64,000 nucleotides of DNA from Saccoglossus kowalevskii. Its lineage: Eukaryota > Hemichordata > Enteropneusta > Harrimaniidae. The notes beneath the pieces were generated by a model. It made no database searches. It had not been told where the DNA came from and saw only the letters and a list, made by a program, of their open reading frames with translations. Positions 56,701 to 64,000 of this stretch are shown in pieces. The DNA lies in assembly GCF_000003605.2 (NCBI RefSeq), contig NW_003145288.1, positions 31,526-95,525 of the forward strand. Direction: 5' to 3'. The translations under genes were made by a program, and so were the position numbers. Each line of letters opens with the position of its first letter. The stretch's first letter is position 1.

Positions 56701-59700
56701 TGGATTTTCCGGGTTTTATTTAATTTCATCGGGGACTGTGAAAAGCTAACGTTACGCTGAACAATTGTCACTTTTTTCAGTCCTTATTTCACCATACAAA
56801 ACATTTTTCTCCATGTATAATTATTTTAGTTCACCTGGGCGGAGAGATTACTTGCATACGAAGCTTTTTGTTAAGCATGGGTAAAATATTTTATATAAAT
56901 ATTCAGGGTTTATATATACAATCCTCTAGTACCTAGTTGTCGAGTACTCATTCTCCTTCTCTGGAATCTGAAAGTGAGAACGCAGTCGTGCTCGCTCACC
57001 CTTTCTATATTAACTAGGAAATCCCATTTTTTTCTGCGGTACCCATTCTGTAAAACAGCGTTGATTAAAACGTGGGCCAAGTTAACGACTATATATTATA
57101 TAAGATGTAACATGGACGAGAATTTTCAATGTTGTTGCTGGATAATGTGTCTGTCGAGGATATATTATAGTGTGATTTATAAAGTGAATTAAACACACTG
57201 TTCTTGTAATCTTTCGATGAAACAATTACATTCTCAAATACGCATGCGCGCCGATTGTTTTACTATGAACACTAATAATCAACGCACATGCGCACACGTG
57301 TTTTTCATTTTCATCGAACGAATATTATATAATGTGCTGTAGAATAAACAATTTTATTTTATAATACAACATAATTCAAGAACATTCAGTGCCTGACAAC
57401 ACTATGAATATATATGTTGCATGTTTAAAGCGTTGTTGAACAAACTTAAAATATACAAACTATCTTTCCGTTAAATAATACTGGGGGTATATTCTAAAAA
57501 ATAATAAATGAACGATGTATGGAAGCTTGTGCACATATGCCGTGATCATATGGACAGTGTGATTTGTTTGCTTTATTGACTGACTTGATTAATGTTCTCT
57601 TTTCTAAGGAGTTGCTGATTGGCCCGCTGGGATTTACGCACTGCCGAAACCAAAACGAGGCTGCCCAGGTGCGTCTGTCTTGCGCGTTATTGACAATTTT
57701 ATGACTCAACGATTGTTGAGGTGGTCACGCTAGTCGTCGCGTGGAGACGAGTGGGAAGTGAACAACCGCGCATGTTCTGGAGTTGACAACAGACTCGGAA
57801 CTATTTGGCTTGTTACACAACAAATTGCTCAATATAGCTTTTCAAGTCAGTTGTGGACGGGGCAAAAGTAAGGCAGTTCACACACACAACATTTTTGCGA
57901 AATTCACTAACTATAAACGAGCAAATGACTAAGCGACCAACAACATTGTCAACACCCATCCTTTCACATTGGCGCGTCTAAGGTAGAGGGCGCGATTTAT
58001 ATAAAAAGTGTAATGCTAGATTTTATTTAGAAATACGGATGAAAACCGTATTTATTCTATTGTCAGTTGAAACGATGATCGTAGTTTTGTAGTCATCGCA
58101 CATACTATCTATATATTTTCTTAACTGTACATGTTCTTTTTCACAGGCGCGTCCAGCGTCTGGCAAGAAACCTCGATATTTGTCAATCTTTCAACGACAA
58201 ACATTTTACAACCGACACTGTGGAACAATTCTCATTTATCCGGGCAATCAACGAATGACACTTTCAATATAGACATATGCACGAGGACACAGGGAAGTGA
58301 CGCAGATGATGGCGAAACGACTAACAACGCGTGGCCAGCTGGGAAATATTGTACATACTCCATGTTGTCACCGTCTGTGGCCGTTAACTTCGCTCCAATA
58401 ACGAATAGTACATCTAGCCCTTACAACCACGGCGTGTTAAACGCGTCGTATAATTGCCCACGTGGTTTTACGGAAGGTATGTAAAAACAATTCATTTTCA
58501 AAACTGAAGGACGTATGTATTTATTATGCGTATTAGGAAACACGCAACTATGAATGGAGAGTTCCTGACACCCGAAGACCGTACGTGGTTCTGATTTGAA
58601 TTAAAAAATACAAAAAATTAAATAGCAATTTTATATGCATGTATGTATATAATTTTTTTGATTTGCATTCTTTCATGAAATGAATTTAAGGTAAATATTT
58701 CAAGCGATATGTAATATATAATATGTATATGTTTGTTTAAATGAAAAACCTAACGTCTGCATTATATATTACCCAGTACCTTATTGAAACTCCTATTTTG
58801 ACCATTACATTTTTCAGTAGGTTTGATAGGGATTTGTAGGCAAAAAAGTGAAGATACTGTCTAGTTTCAAAATTAATGGCCTATCGTTTAAAAAATAAAT
58901 AAATAAAAGACGCAAATACCATTTTCGCAATGACCTCATGCAGAGTGCTTTAACAGCATATGTAGCCTTCATTTCATTGTGGGAGTGTATTACGCAAATT
59001 GATTATCCTTCATTTATTTCTTCAGTTATTATAATTTTCAGATCATAATTAGCATATTATGAGGTTATTACGAGGACACCTCAAAGTATGCACGAAGACA
59101 GTACAGCGAGCGGTAGTATCGACCGAAACGCAGCGAAGGTCGATGCGACAGCGTACTGCCTGAGTGCATACTTTGAGGTATCCTCGTAATACCCTTATTA
59201 TTATACATCTTTTCCTTCCATTCCCATCATGGGAATGCCGAAATGCCGAATGCTTAGAACAGAATCGGCGAACTTCTTTGTGTGGAGTCCAGTCAAACCC
59301 TGGTGGGAGCCTTGTTTGTTTTTTTATTTTAGAGGACGCTTACGCGCGTAATCATTCCTTATTTGGAATTCGCGTTTCCTAATATAGTAGGATGAAAATA
59401 CCCCGTAAAATACCGCAAAATTACGGCACGCTGTAACTTACGGCGTTTCGTTGACAGATGTATAATAATAGTATATATCACATGGGTGTTTTCAGGTGTG
59501 TTTTTTTAAATACCCAAATTGAAATATATTTTCACTTTAGCTTGCAATACAGAAGTTATTTTTCCGTGCACCGTGATCAATTTCGTTTGCATTATTTTTT
59601 TCAATCGCTCGTTGTGCACTGGTCATGTAACATTAACGCAATGATTGATGGATATTTCAAGATTCCACGCTGAATTTATCTTCTGAAAAAATGATTAGAA

Positions 59701-62700
59701 CATGCCAGGCAATATGTGATTTGTGCCTTGAAAGAACTGGAAGACGTATATCTCCTATAAATGTCGATATAATGACCTCCTGATCATCCATCAAATTGCG
59801 GATTCTAGTTGGTTTTATTGATTTTTCTCTCGCGCCTCATTGAGTATCAGTCGTTCTGGGTTGGTTAACGACACTTACTTGGTCGAGTATTACGACGTAA
59901 GAAAAAATAAGAAAACTTTCTACGCTCGTTTTTGAGATCGAGTTTTCTAAACAATTTTATTTCCAGGGTCATTGATCTGGCCTTTCCCGACGTGGTCAAA
60001 AGAGGGTGTTTCATCTCCTTATGTATCACCGTCCCCTAATTCGACGCAGTCTTACTATTGCTGCCAAGCGACGGGAGATACTGAGAAACCCATCCAACTA
60101 CCAACAGAGAAGCCGTTTCTGCTGTTTCCCTTTGGCAATAAATGTCAGCAAGTCAAGGATATGTCAGTGTCGTTGGAAAAGATTGAATGGAACTTTAATA
60201 GAAGGTTTTACTCCGGGCCCCAAACAAGAGAAACACTACCGTTCACCGAGGAGGGAAGTAATAATAGAACTCAGTTTTACTGTTATTATTCAAGGGAAGA
60301 GAACAAAGGTAAGAATAAATGGAGACGAATATCCGCATTGCTTCTGTCAATGTTTTTTCTTTATCTTATTTATGATAATTTTTGCAGTTCTTTTGCTACT
60401 TTATCTGAAATTGAAACAACTGATTTTCGATTTAAACTGTATTATGTGAAGACAGCCGGCCTCACACTGATTATTGTAGCCAATACGTGCAATAAATAAT
60501 ATATTTTGTTTTGTGTGGAAACAATTCTGAAATATTGGAGCACTGAAGCTAGTACTTGAGAGAAACTATTCCACGTTGTCTAATCACCAATTTAAACATA
60601 ATTACATTATTATTGCATTTTGATGACATAGTACTTTATTCTAGATGAATTTTAGATTTTTAGATTTAGCTAGATAAGATTCATCATGAACGGTAGACAG
60701 CCTGGAGCCCTTATAATACTTGCAAGGATCATTGAGGGGTTTTCTGCAGATCACTCAAACTGGAAATGCAACGTTAAGCCCGTTTTATTTCTCTGACTGC
60801 GATTTCCCGAGATTTGGAAGATGATTTTTTTTTCTTTAAAAAGAAATGTTTCCAAAAATGTCAACCTCGATAAGTGGTTCAATAATGTGATTAAACGTCG
60901 CTATTGACGCTAAACGTCTTGAACTGAGTTTTCTATACTGGAAAATATTCCGTGAACGTGTGACAGGTGCTTTGAGTCATCAAACTGACATAACTGGTCA
61001 CGGGTGATCATGATTCCACCCTAACCACTCCATTCAAACTACTGATTTAATGCGAGATGTCAACACAGTGCAAACTCTACCGATGACGTAAATGGGTGAC
61101 AAGAAAGCCGCCCAAAGTCGTTTAGATCTGAGTTGTGCATCAGTGAAGATTATGTTTTTTGAGAGATTTGATATTCTAGGTGGCGAACTACTACACCGTA
61201 CCCCCAATGTGCCCAATTATAGCGACATTTATTTTCCCATATACGTAATTTTGACGTCACAGGAGCAATTCTTTATTCTTGTTTATTTTCAACATATAAT
61301 TCTTATTGTGATTTGGCGCACTACGAAATGAACTTTTACTTCTGCCAGTCACGTGATATTTTGTTGTCGTTTCAGCGAAACCAATTTCGAAGTACGGTTC
61401 TCACTACCGTATCCTGGACAGTAATAGTACAGATACAAAGGACGATTCGTCAATATTAATGGGAGTACCACCTGGTAAGTCGATCAGGTCACTAACTTTA
61501 TATTGGTAATCGTCTAAATACGTCGAATATAGTGTTGTAAAATTAATAATGCACGTCGTACGGCGTCGTGTACGATGGACGAGTTCTGAATCAATACATC
61601 ATTTGTTTACACGGGTGTCGCGTGTAATGTATTTGTTTATGAAACTCAAAAATAAGTTCCGGATGAAAATAAAATCTTGATATTTACAGACTACCCGCCA
61701 CCACCTGATTACACGTACATCAAAATTATAGTGGCCGTGGTAATCGTGGGAACACCGGGAACGACATTACTTGTACTTTGCATACTACGTACAAGAAATA
61801 TACACATGAGAAAGAATTTTAGAAAAAGGGAAAGTTACAGGTGAGTTCAAAGTTTACGAGGTTTGTTACATGAATCGCACTCAGCAGGCTGTGCTTGCAC
61901 TGAGATGGCTCAACGATAGAGGCAGATCAATCGAAATGATAGCATACGAGCAATGAACGATTCGCGAGTTTCATTGTGATGATCCGTTTTTACCGGTGGT
62001 AATATTCTACAGTATTAAAACAGTACCGCTTCTCGCAATTCAACGCTTTACCTCCGTTATTAATCGCGAATAACATATCAATAATGTATACATGCAGCGA
62101 CTCCCTGGCGAATAATCTTGTTAATCCTGTCATTAAGTCAAATAAGCGCTTTGTAGCTAGAGGGCGCGATTTGCGACAATGGTTTCTGTGTTTGAAATAC
62201 ATCGTATTTTTCAAGGGACTCAAATCTCTCCCTAGTTACCGTTCCCACTACACAAATATTTGAATTAGCCAGAACATATTCGCCAGTTCATCTATAAATT
62301 TGCGAGCCTGCTCAAGAATTAGGTCACCTAGGCTTTCCACAACTGCAATATGTTTATTTTGTTTTGTCTAACTCTGGTTGTCATTTTGAGTTGAACATTG
62401 GCGGAAATGCTAACATTCACAATTTAACAATTAATTCAGTGACCCTAAAATGTTTTCTGTGAATTTAATTAACAAATCGAAACAATTTAAGTAATTGCTT
62501 TGTAAGCAGCCTATTGACCGTGTCCACCCTTAATTTATTCTTAGTGTAATGTACATGGTAATTGACATGGTTCAGCAAGCAGCCATACAAAATATTATAA
62601 TTACACAAGCCGATTAATAAAATTCTCTGCTACTTGACTTTTCATGAGTGACAGAATGAGATTTAATTATTGATGATAACTCAGTTATAAAATATGTTGT

Positions 62701-63457
62701 ATCACTAACAACTTATATATAATATATCCGAGTTATTTCATATTATTTGTAAATATTCAGTTAAATAGGGAATATATGATTTATGTCGCTGTAAAAAATT
62801 ACTAAGCACCATATGCGTTCCAGATATGTGTTCATTATTTTGTTAGATTTTGTCGGTCTGTCCCTTAGTATGAAATAAATGAGTCGGGCTTAAAGTGTTG
62901 TAATACCATCACTCTCTCTCTTTCTCTCTCTCTCTCTTGACACAGGATGGCGTCTTTCACCTACCAGTCTTCGCTAAGCATGCGACGTTACTCCAATTCA
63001 CCACCATCTTCGGACGACCATAAAAGCGAAAAACCATTGAAAGGACATAGTTTCAAGGTAATGAGTTAATGCTACACGTTTCTGTGTTGTCCTGCACTTT
63101 TCGCAAATGATGCTTGTGTTTCCATGGTTACAAGGATCAGGTGACCAACTTACGATGCAGAGAAACAAACAGAACCTCAACCAAAATCAGCGTTTGATAA
63201 GCTTATACCATGCATTGATTCGGTTATGTTGGAAAAAGGTTTAGAATAATGCATCTCATCCTAAAACCACGATTAATACATAATGTTTACAGTGCACATG
63301 CCTTCGACATACAAACCGCATTTAGTCGACGTAAAACCGCATTTGGTCGAGTGGTGGCGCTATTGATTATTAATAATTAGTATTGATTCTTTTTTTTTTC
63401 CAGTTCCACAATAACCGTTTGTCGGCCAATAGTAACAAAAAGAGATATGACATATGA
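44482..63457 (+). CDS. Seven-exon gene for a 381-aa type I membrane protein with two duplicated Cys modules
   Basis: Coding exons: 44482-44539, 58147-58476, 59967-60308, 61376-61474, 61690-61840, 62946-63057, 63404-63457. Every junction is GT-AG and the frame stays open across all six joins (phases 1,1,1,1,2,0), which chance would rarely give. The product has a signal peptide (residues 1-19), an ectodomain (20-288), a transmembrane helix (about 289-309, IIVAVVIVGTPGTTLLVLCI) and a basic cytoplasmic tail (310-381). The ectodomain carries about eight N-glycosylation sequons and seven cysteines. Exons 2 and 3 encode two related modules with the order C-x(23-26)-C, then P-[YF]-x(2,3)-G and a final Cys next to an N-x-[ST] sequon. 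Likely role: a cell-surface receptor or adhesion protein; this is inferred from topology only. No kinase, Ig, EGF or lectin signature is visible. The start lies in a strong Kozak context (A at -3, G at +4). I do not recognise the family. Confidence 0.85.
45905..46010. mobile_element. Relic related to the 41844 MITE
   Basis: GCAGTCGACGCGCCGCG at about 45909 matches the inverted right terminus of the 41844-41977 element at 16 of 17 bases. It is followed by GGGTCCCATGCGACGATCGA, a match to the shared MITE core. A clear second terminus is missing, so this is probably a truncated copy; the right boundary is a guess. Confidence 0.35.
46851..47490. repeat. Satellite A: 50-bp units, about 13 copies
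   Basis: Units begin ATAAGGATAC at 46851, 46901, 46951 and so on to 47351, exactly 50 bases apart, then at 47402 and 47452. The unit reads ATAAGGATAC-TCGTGTGCAT-AAATTACCTA-TATAAGATAA-CATTCACCAT, with few differences between copies. Central copies are most alike, while the edge copies differ more, as expected for unequal exchange. It lies in intron 1. Confidence 0.95.
47498..47805. repeat. 36-bp degenerate repeat split by an AT tract
   Basis: TACGTATTGTCACATTTGTCA-type units start at about 47498, 47534 and 47569, with a weaker one near 47612. Another appears at 47770, on the far side of the AT tract. Copies differ at many positions, so this array is older than satellites A and B, which flank it. 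Confidence 0.6.
47688..47744. repeat. AT dinucleotide microsatellite, 57 bp
   Basis: An uninterrupted alternating TA run inside the 36-bp repeat region. Confidence 0.95.
47890..48410. repeat. Satellite B: 51-bp units, about 10 copies
   Basis: Units start at 47890, 47941, 47992, 48043, 48094, 48145 and 48196, 51 bases apart, then become irregular. The unit ATAAGGAAAC-TAATGTGCAT-AAATTAGCTA-TAAAAGATAA-CATCGCACCAT is clearly homologous to satellite A but one base longer. The 51-base period equals 17 codons, so both strands stay open (75-codon plus and 160-codon minus ORFs). These ORFs are by-products of the period rather than evidence for a gene. Confidence 0.9.
48636..48730. repeat. Low-complexity ACATAY-rich tract
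   Basis: Imperfect CACATA/TACACA/GACACGGA repetitions. The Cys/Val/Tyr-rich minus-strand ORFs across it (VCVCVYV) are a consequence of this repeat. Confidence 0.6.
49358..49505. mobile_element. MITE copy C (TTAA-flanked)
   Basis: TTAA at 49358-49361 and 49502-49505, with inner inverted repeats GTCGTCACCTGCGCACGCG and CGCATGCGCAGGTGACGAC identical to those of copy A. The interior is also very close to copy A apart from a short missing piece after GACGATAACA. It lies in intron 1 of the membrane-protein gene. Confidence 0.75.
58147..58476 (+). CDS. Coding exon 2: ectodomain module 1
   Basis: A 330-base exon in phase 1-1, residues 20-130, with acceptor TTTTTCACAG and donor GTATGT. It is richer in G+C than the flanking introns. 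It encodes a Ser/Thr/Asn-rich segment with five sequons (NLS, NNS, NDT, NST, NAS) and three cysteines in the contexts ICTRT, GKYCTYS and YNCPRG. The motif WPAGKYC corresponds to FPFGNKC in exon 3, and PYNHGVLNASYNC corresponds to PFTEEGSNNRTQFYC, so this module and the next look like products of an exon duplication. Confidence 0.85.
58477..59966 (+). other. Intron 2
   Basis: A 1.49-kb GT-AG intron between the two module exons. Its only recognisable content is the foldback element at 59055-59201. The rest is AT-rich with no supported gene. Confidence 0.75.
59055..59201. mobile_element. Foldback element, about 147 bp, in intron 2
   Basis: GTTATTACGAGGACACCTCA at the left pairs with the inverted right end, which reads GGTATTACGAGGATACCTCA. 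Pairing continues through AAAGTATGCAC and, less perfectly, CAGTAC and ATCGACC almost to the centre. The whole segment can therefore fold as one long hairpin. There is no coding capacity and no sequence shared with the TTAA group. It is probably a MITE of another family. Confidence 0.65.
59967..60308 (+). CDS. Coding exon 3: ectodomain module 2
   Basis: A 342-base exon in phase 1-1, residues 130-244, with acceptor TTATTTCCAG and donor GTAAGA. It has four cysteines (YYCCQ, NKCQQV, FYCYYS) and two sequons (NST, NRT). The string LPTEKPFLLFPFGNKCQQV followed by an IEW motif and a closing YCYY is the better-conserved looking copy of the duplicated module. From memory, similar CC...LPT..PF...CQ.V..M patterns occur in predicted invertebrate surface proteins, but I cannot name a family, so treat that as unverified. 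The frame stays open for about 64 codons into intron 3. Confidence 0.85.
60309..61375 (+). other. Intron 3
   Basis: A 1.07-kb GT-AG intron. The exon 3 frame runs on into it until a TAA at 60497-60499 and passes through a hydrophobic stretch, which is discussed as a possible but doubtful alternative isoform. Nothing else is recognised. Confidence 0.7.
61376..61474 (+). CDS. Coding exon 4: juxtamembrane stalk
   Basis: A 99-base exon in phase 1-1, residues 244-277, with acceptor GTCGTTTCAG and donor GTAAGT. It encodes a hydrophilic stalk rich in Ser, Asp and Lys with one sequon (NST) and no cysteine. It separates module 2 from the proline-rich lead-in to the membrane helix. Because it is phase 1-1, skipping it would leave the frame intact. 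Confidence 0.8.
61690..61840 (+). CDS. Coding exon 5: transmembrane helix
   Basis: A 151-base exon, residues 277-327, with acceptor TATTTACAG and donor GTGAGT. It opens with DYPPPPDYTYIK, then an uncharged run of about 21 residues containing an unusual internal GTPG, then a strongly basic stop-transfer segment (RTRNIHMRKNFRKRESY). The basic side following the helix fits an N-outside, C-inside (type I) topology. Confidence 0.85.
61841..62945 (+). other. Intron 5
   Basis: A 1.1-kb GT-AG intron, AT-rich, ending in a CT microsatellite that serves as the pyrimidine tract of exon 6. No gene or mobile element is recognised in it. Confidence 0.7.
62912..62937 (+). repeat. CT microsatellite forming the exon 6 pyrimidine tract
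   Basis: About 26 bases of nearly pure CT lie just before the exon 6 acceptor CACAG. Because it sits in the 3' splice-site region, length variation could affect splicing efficiency of the cytoplasmic-tail exon; that is inference. Confidence 0.75.
62946..63057 (+). CDS. Coding exon 6: cytoplasmic tail
   Basis: A 112-base exon, residues 327-364, entering in phase 2 and leaving in phase 0, with donor GTAATG. The acceptor follows a long CT-repeat pyrimidine tract. The residues are Ser-rich and basic. MRRYSNSPPSSDD contains an RRxS basophilic-kinase-type site followed by a proline-directed Ser and acidic residues, so regulated phosphorylation is plausible but inferred. Confidence 0.75.
63404..63457 (+). 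CDS. Coding exon 7: C-terminus and stop
   Basis: A 54-base exon including TGA at 63455-63457, with an acceptor after a T-rich tract ending in CCAG. It encodes FHNNRLSANSNKKRYDI. The C-terminal Y-D-I has the hydrophobic-x-hydrophobic form of a class II PDZ ligand, which is only suggestive. If intron 6 were retained, the frame would end after three codons (VMS), so the tail could end either way. Confidence 0.7.
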   Translation, partial: FHNNRLSANSNKKRYDI

Positions 63458-64000
63458 GCGGATTATATATTGAAAAAGAGCAAACAAACACTGGACGCAG
63501 TGCGTTCACTGGAGAATTATGTGACTTTTGTATTACATGTTGCTGAGCTGCAATGAAACAATGTTGGGAAAAACAAATTTCGTCCTACCTTGTCTGGGTT
63601 GGATAAACTTATGATGTAATTTGCCTATTCACTGCTCACATTTTTCTGTGCTACTGTCGAGCTTGGATTTTTCATTTGCGGGGAAGAACCCAGAAAAAAT
63701 ATTACAGATTAAAACGGGTGAAATGTGTTGCTGCCTGGCGGAACACGACTAATGCCAGACGGTGTTTTTTACACATGTATATTTATGAGCTGAATTTATG
63801 CAATCATTCCAACTCCTGATTGGTGGATATACTTGTTTATTCACGACATGACCTACTATTAAAATTTGAGAGACGTATCTAGCTGTATGTCATGACTTGC
63901 AGTTCCCAGCTAGTCTCCCAGTCTCGAAAAATACGGTAATCTCGTATTACGGTGTCGCCAAACATGTGACCTTTCATTTACGGGTGTTGTGTTCTCACAT
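63458..64000 (+). other. Probable 3' UTR and downstream sequence
   Basis: No further ORF is supported after the stop. Two ATTAAA hexamers (63708-63713 and 63858-63863) are possible polyadenylation signals. No AATAAA was seen here, so the transcript end is not fixed. Confidence 0.35.

Larger units (their letters stand above)
44540..58146 (+). other. Intron 1, about 13.6 kb, repeat-rich
   Basis: This separates the signal-peptide exon from module 1. It holds the 50-bp and 51-bp satellites, the 36-bp repeat with its AT tract, a TTAA-flanked MITE and a MITE relic. I looked for further phase 1-1 exons resembling modules 1 and 2 and saw none. The remaining stretches (about 44540-45900, 46030-46800, 48740-49350 and 49510-58146) are AT-rich with no gene I can support. 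Confidence 0.7.

Noticed and set aside
60006-60449. 147-codon ORF overlapping exon 3 in another frame
   Set aside because: It is a shadow of the spliced exon, which has matching splice phases and the duplicated module.

Overview
The window is AT-rich, gene-poor DNA from an animal, probably a marine invertebrate. Three things point that way: a multi-exon gene with GT-AG introns and a metazoan-style single-pass membrane protein, an assortment of animal-type transposon remnants (Ty3/gypsy-like, LINE, palindromic TTAA-flanked MITEs), and satellite, minisatellite and microsatellite arrays. CpG does not look strongly depleted, which argues against a vertebrate. I cannot name the phylum; mollusc, brachiopod, hemichordate and cephalochordate all remain possible. 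There are no operons, rRNA genes, convincing tRNAs or CRISPR arrays.

Only one gene can be supported. It lies on the + strand from about 44427 to past 63457. Seven coding exons join in frame to give a 381-residue type I membrane protein: a signal peptide, two related cysteine-bearing ectodomain modules each on its own phase 1-1 exon, a short stalk, one transmembrane helix and a 72-residue basic tail. Its first intron is about 13.6 kb and holds most of the satellite DNA in the window. The protein family is not one I can name.

Layout: 1-4200 is intergenic, with a TTAA-flanked palindromic element (976-1254) and a probable minus-strand LTR (2571-3012) carrying a cluster of heat-shock-element-like sites. 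From 4200 to 6290 lies a decayed Ty3/gypsy-like pol fossil with a MITE inside it. From 7180 to 10045 is a compact LTR element with near-identical LTRs, a 5-bp target duplication and no coding interior. From 10 to 44 kb is mostly unassigned AT-rich sequence with a LINE tail (15415-15492), a 21-bp minisatellite (30905-31390), further MITEs (32312-32478, 41844-41977) and a 209-bp GATAT array (33606-33814). From 44.4 kb to the end is the membrane-protein gene; its first intron contains two related 50/51-bp satellite arrays, a 36-bp repeat split by an AT tract, and another MITE, and its second intron contains a foldback element.

The best candidate for something undescribed is the membrane protein with its duplicated cysteine module. 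After that come the non-coding LTR element, the heat-shock-site LTR, and the paired 50/51-bp satellites.
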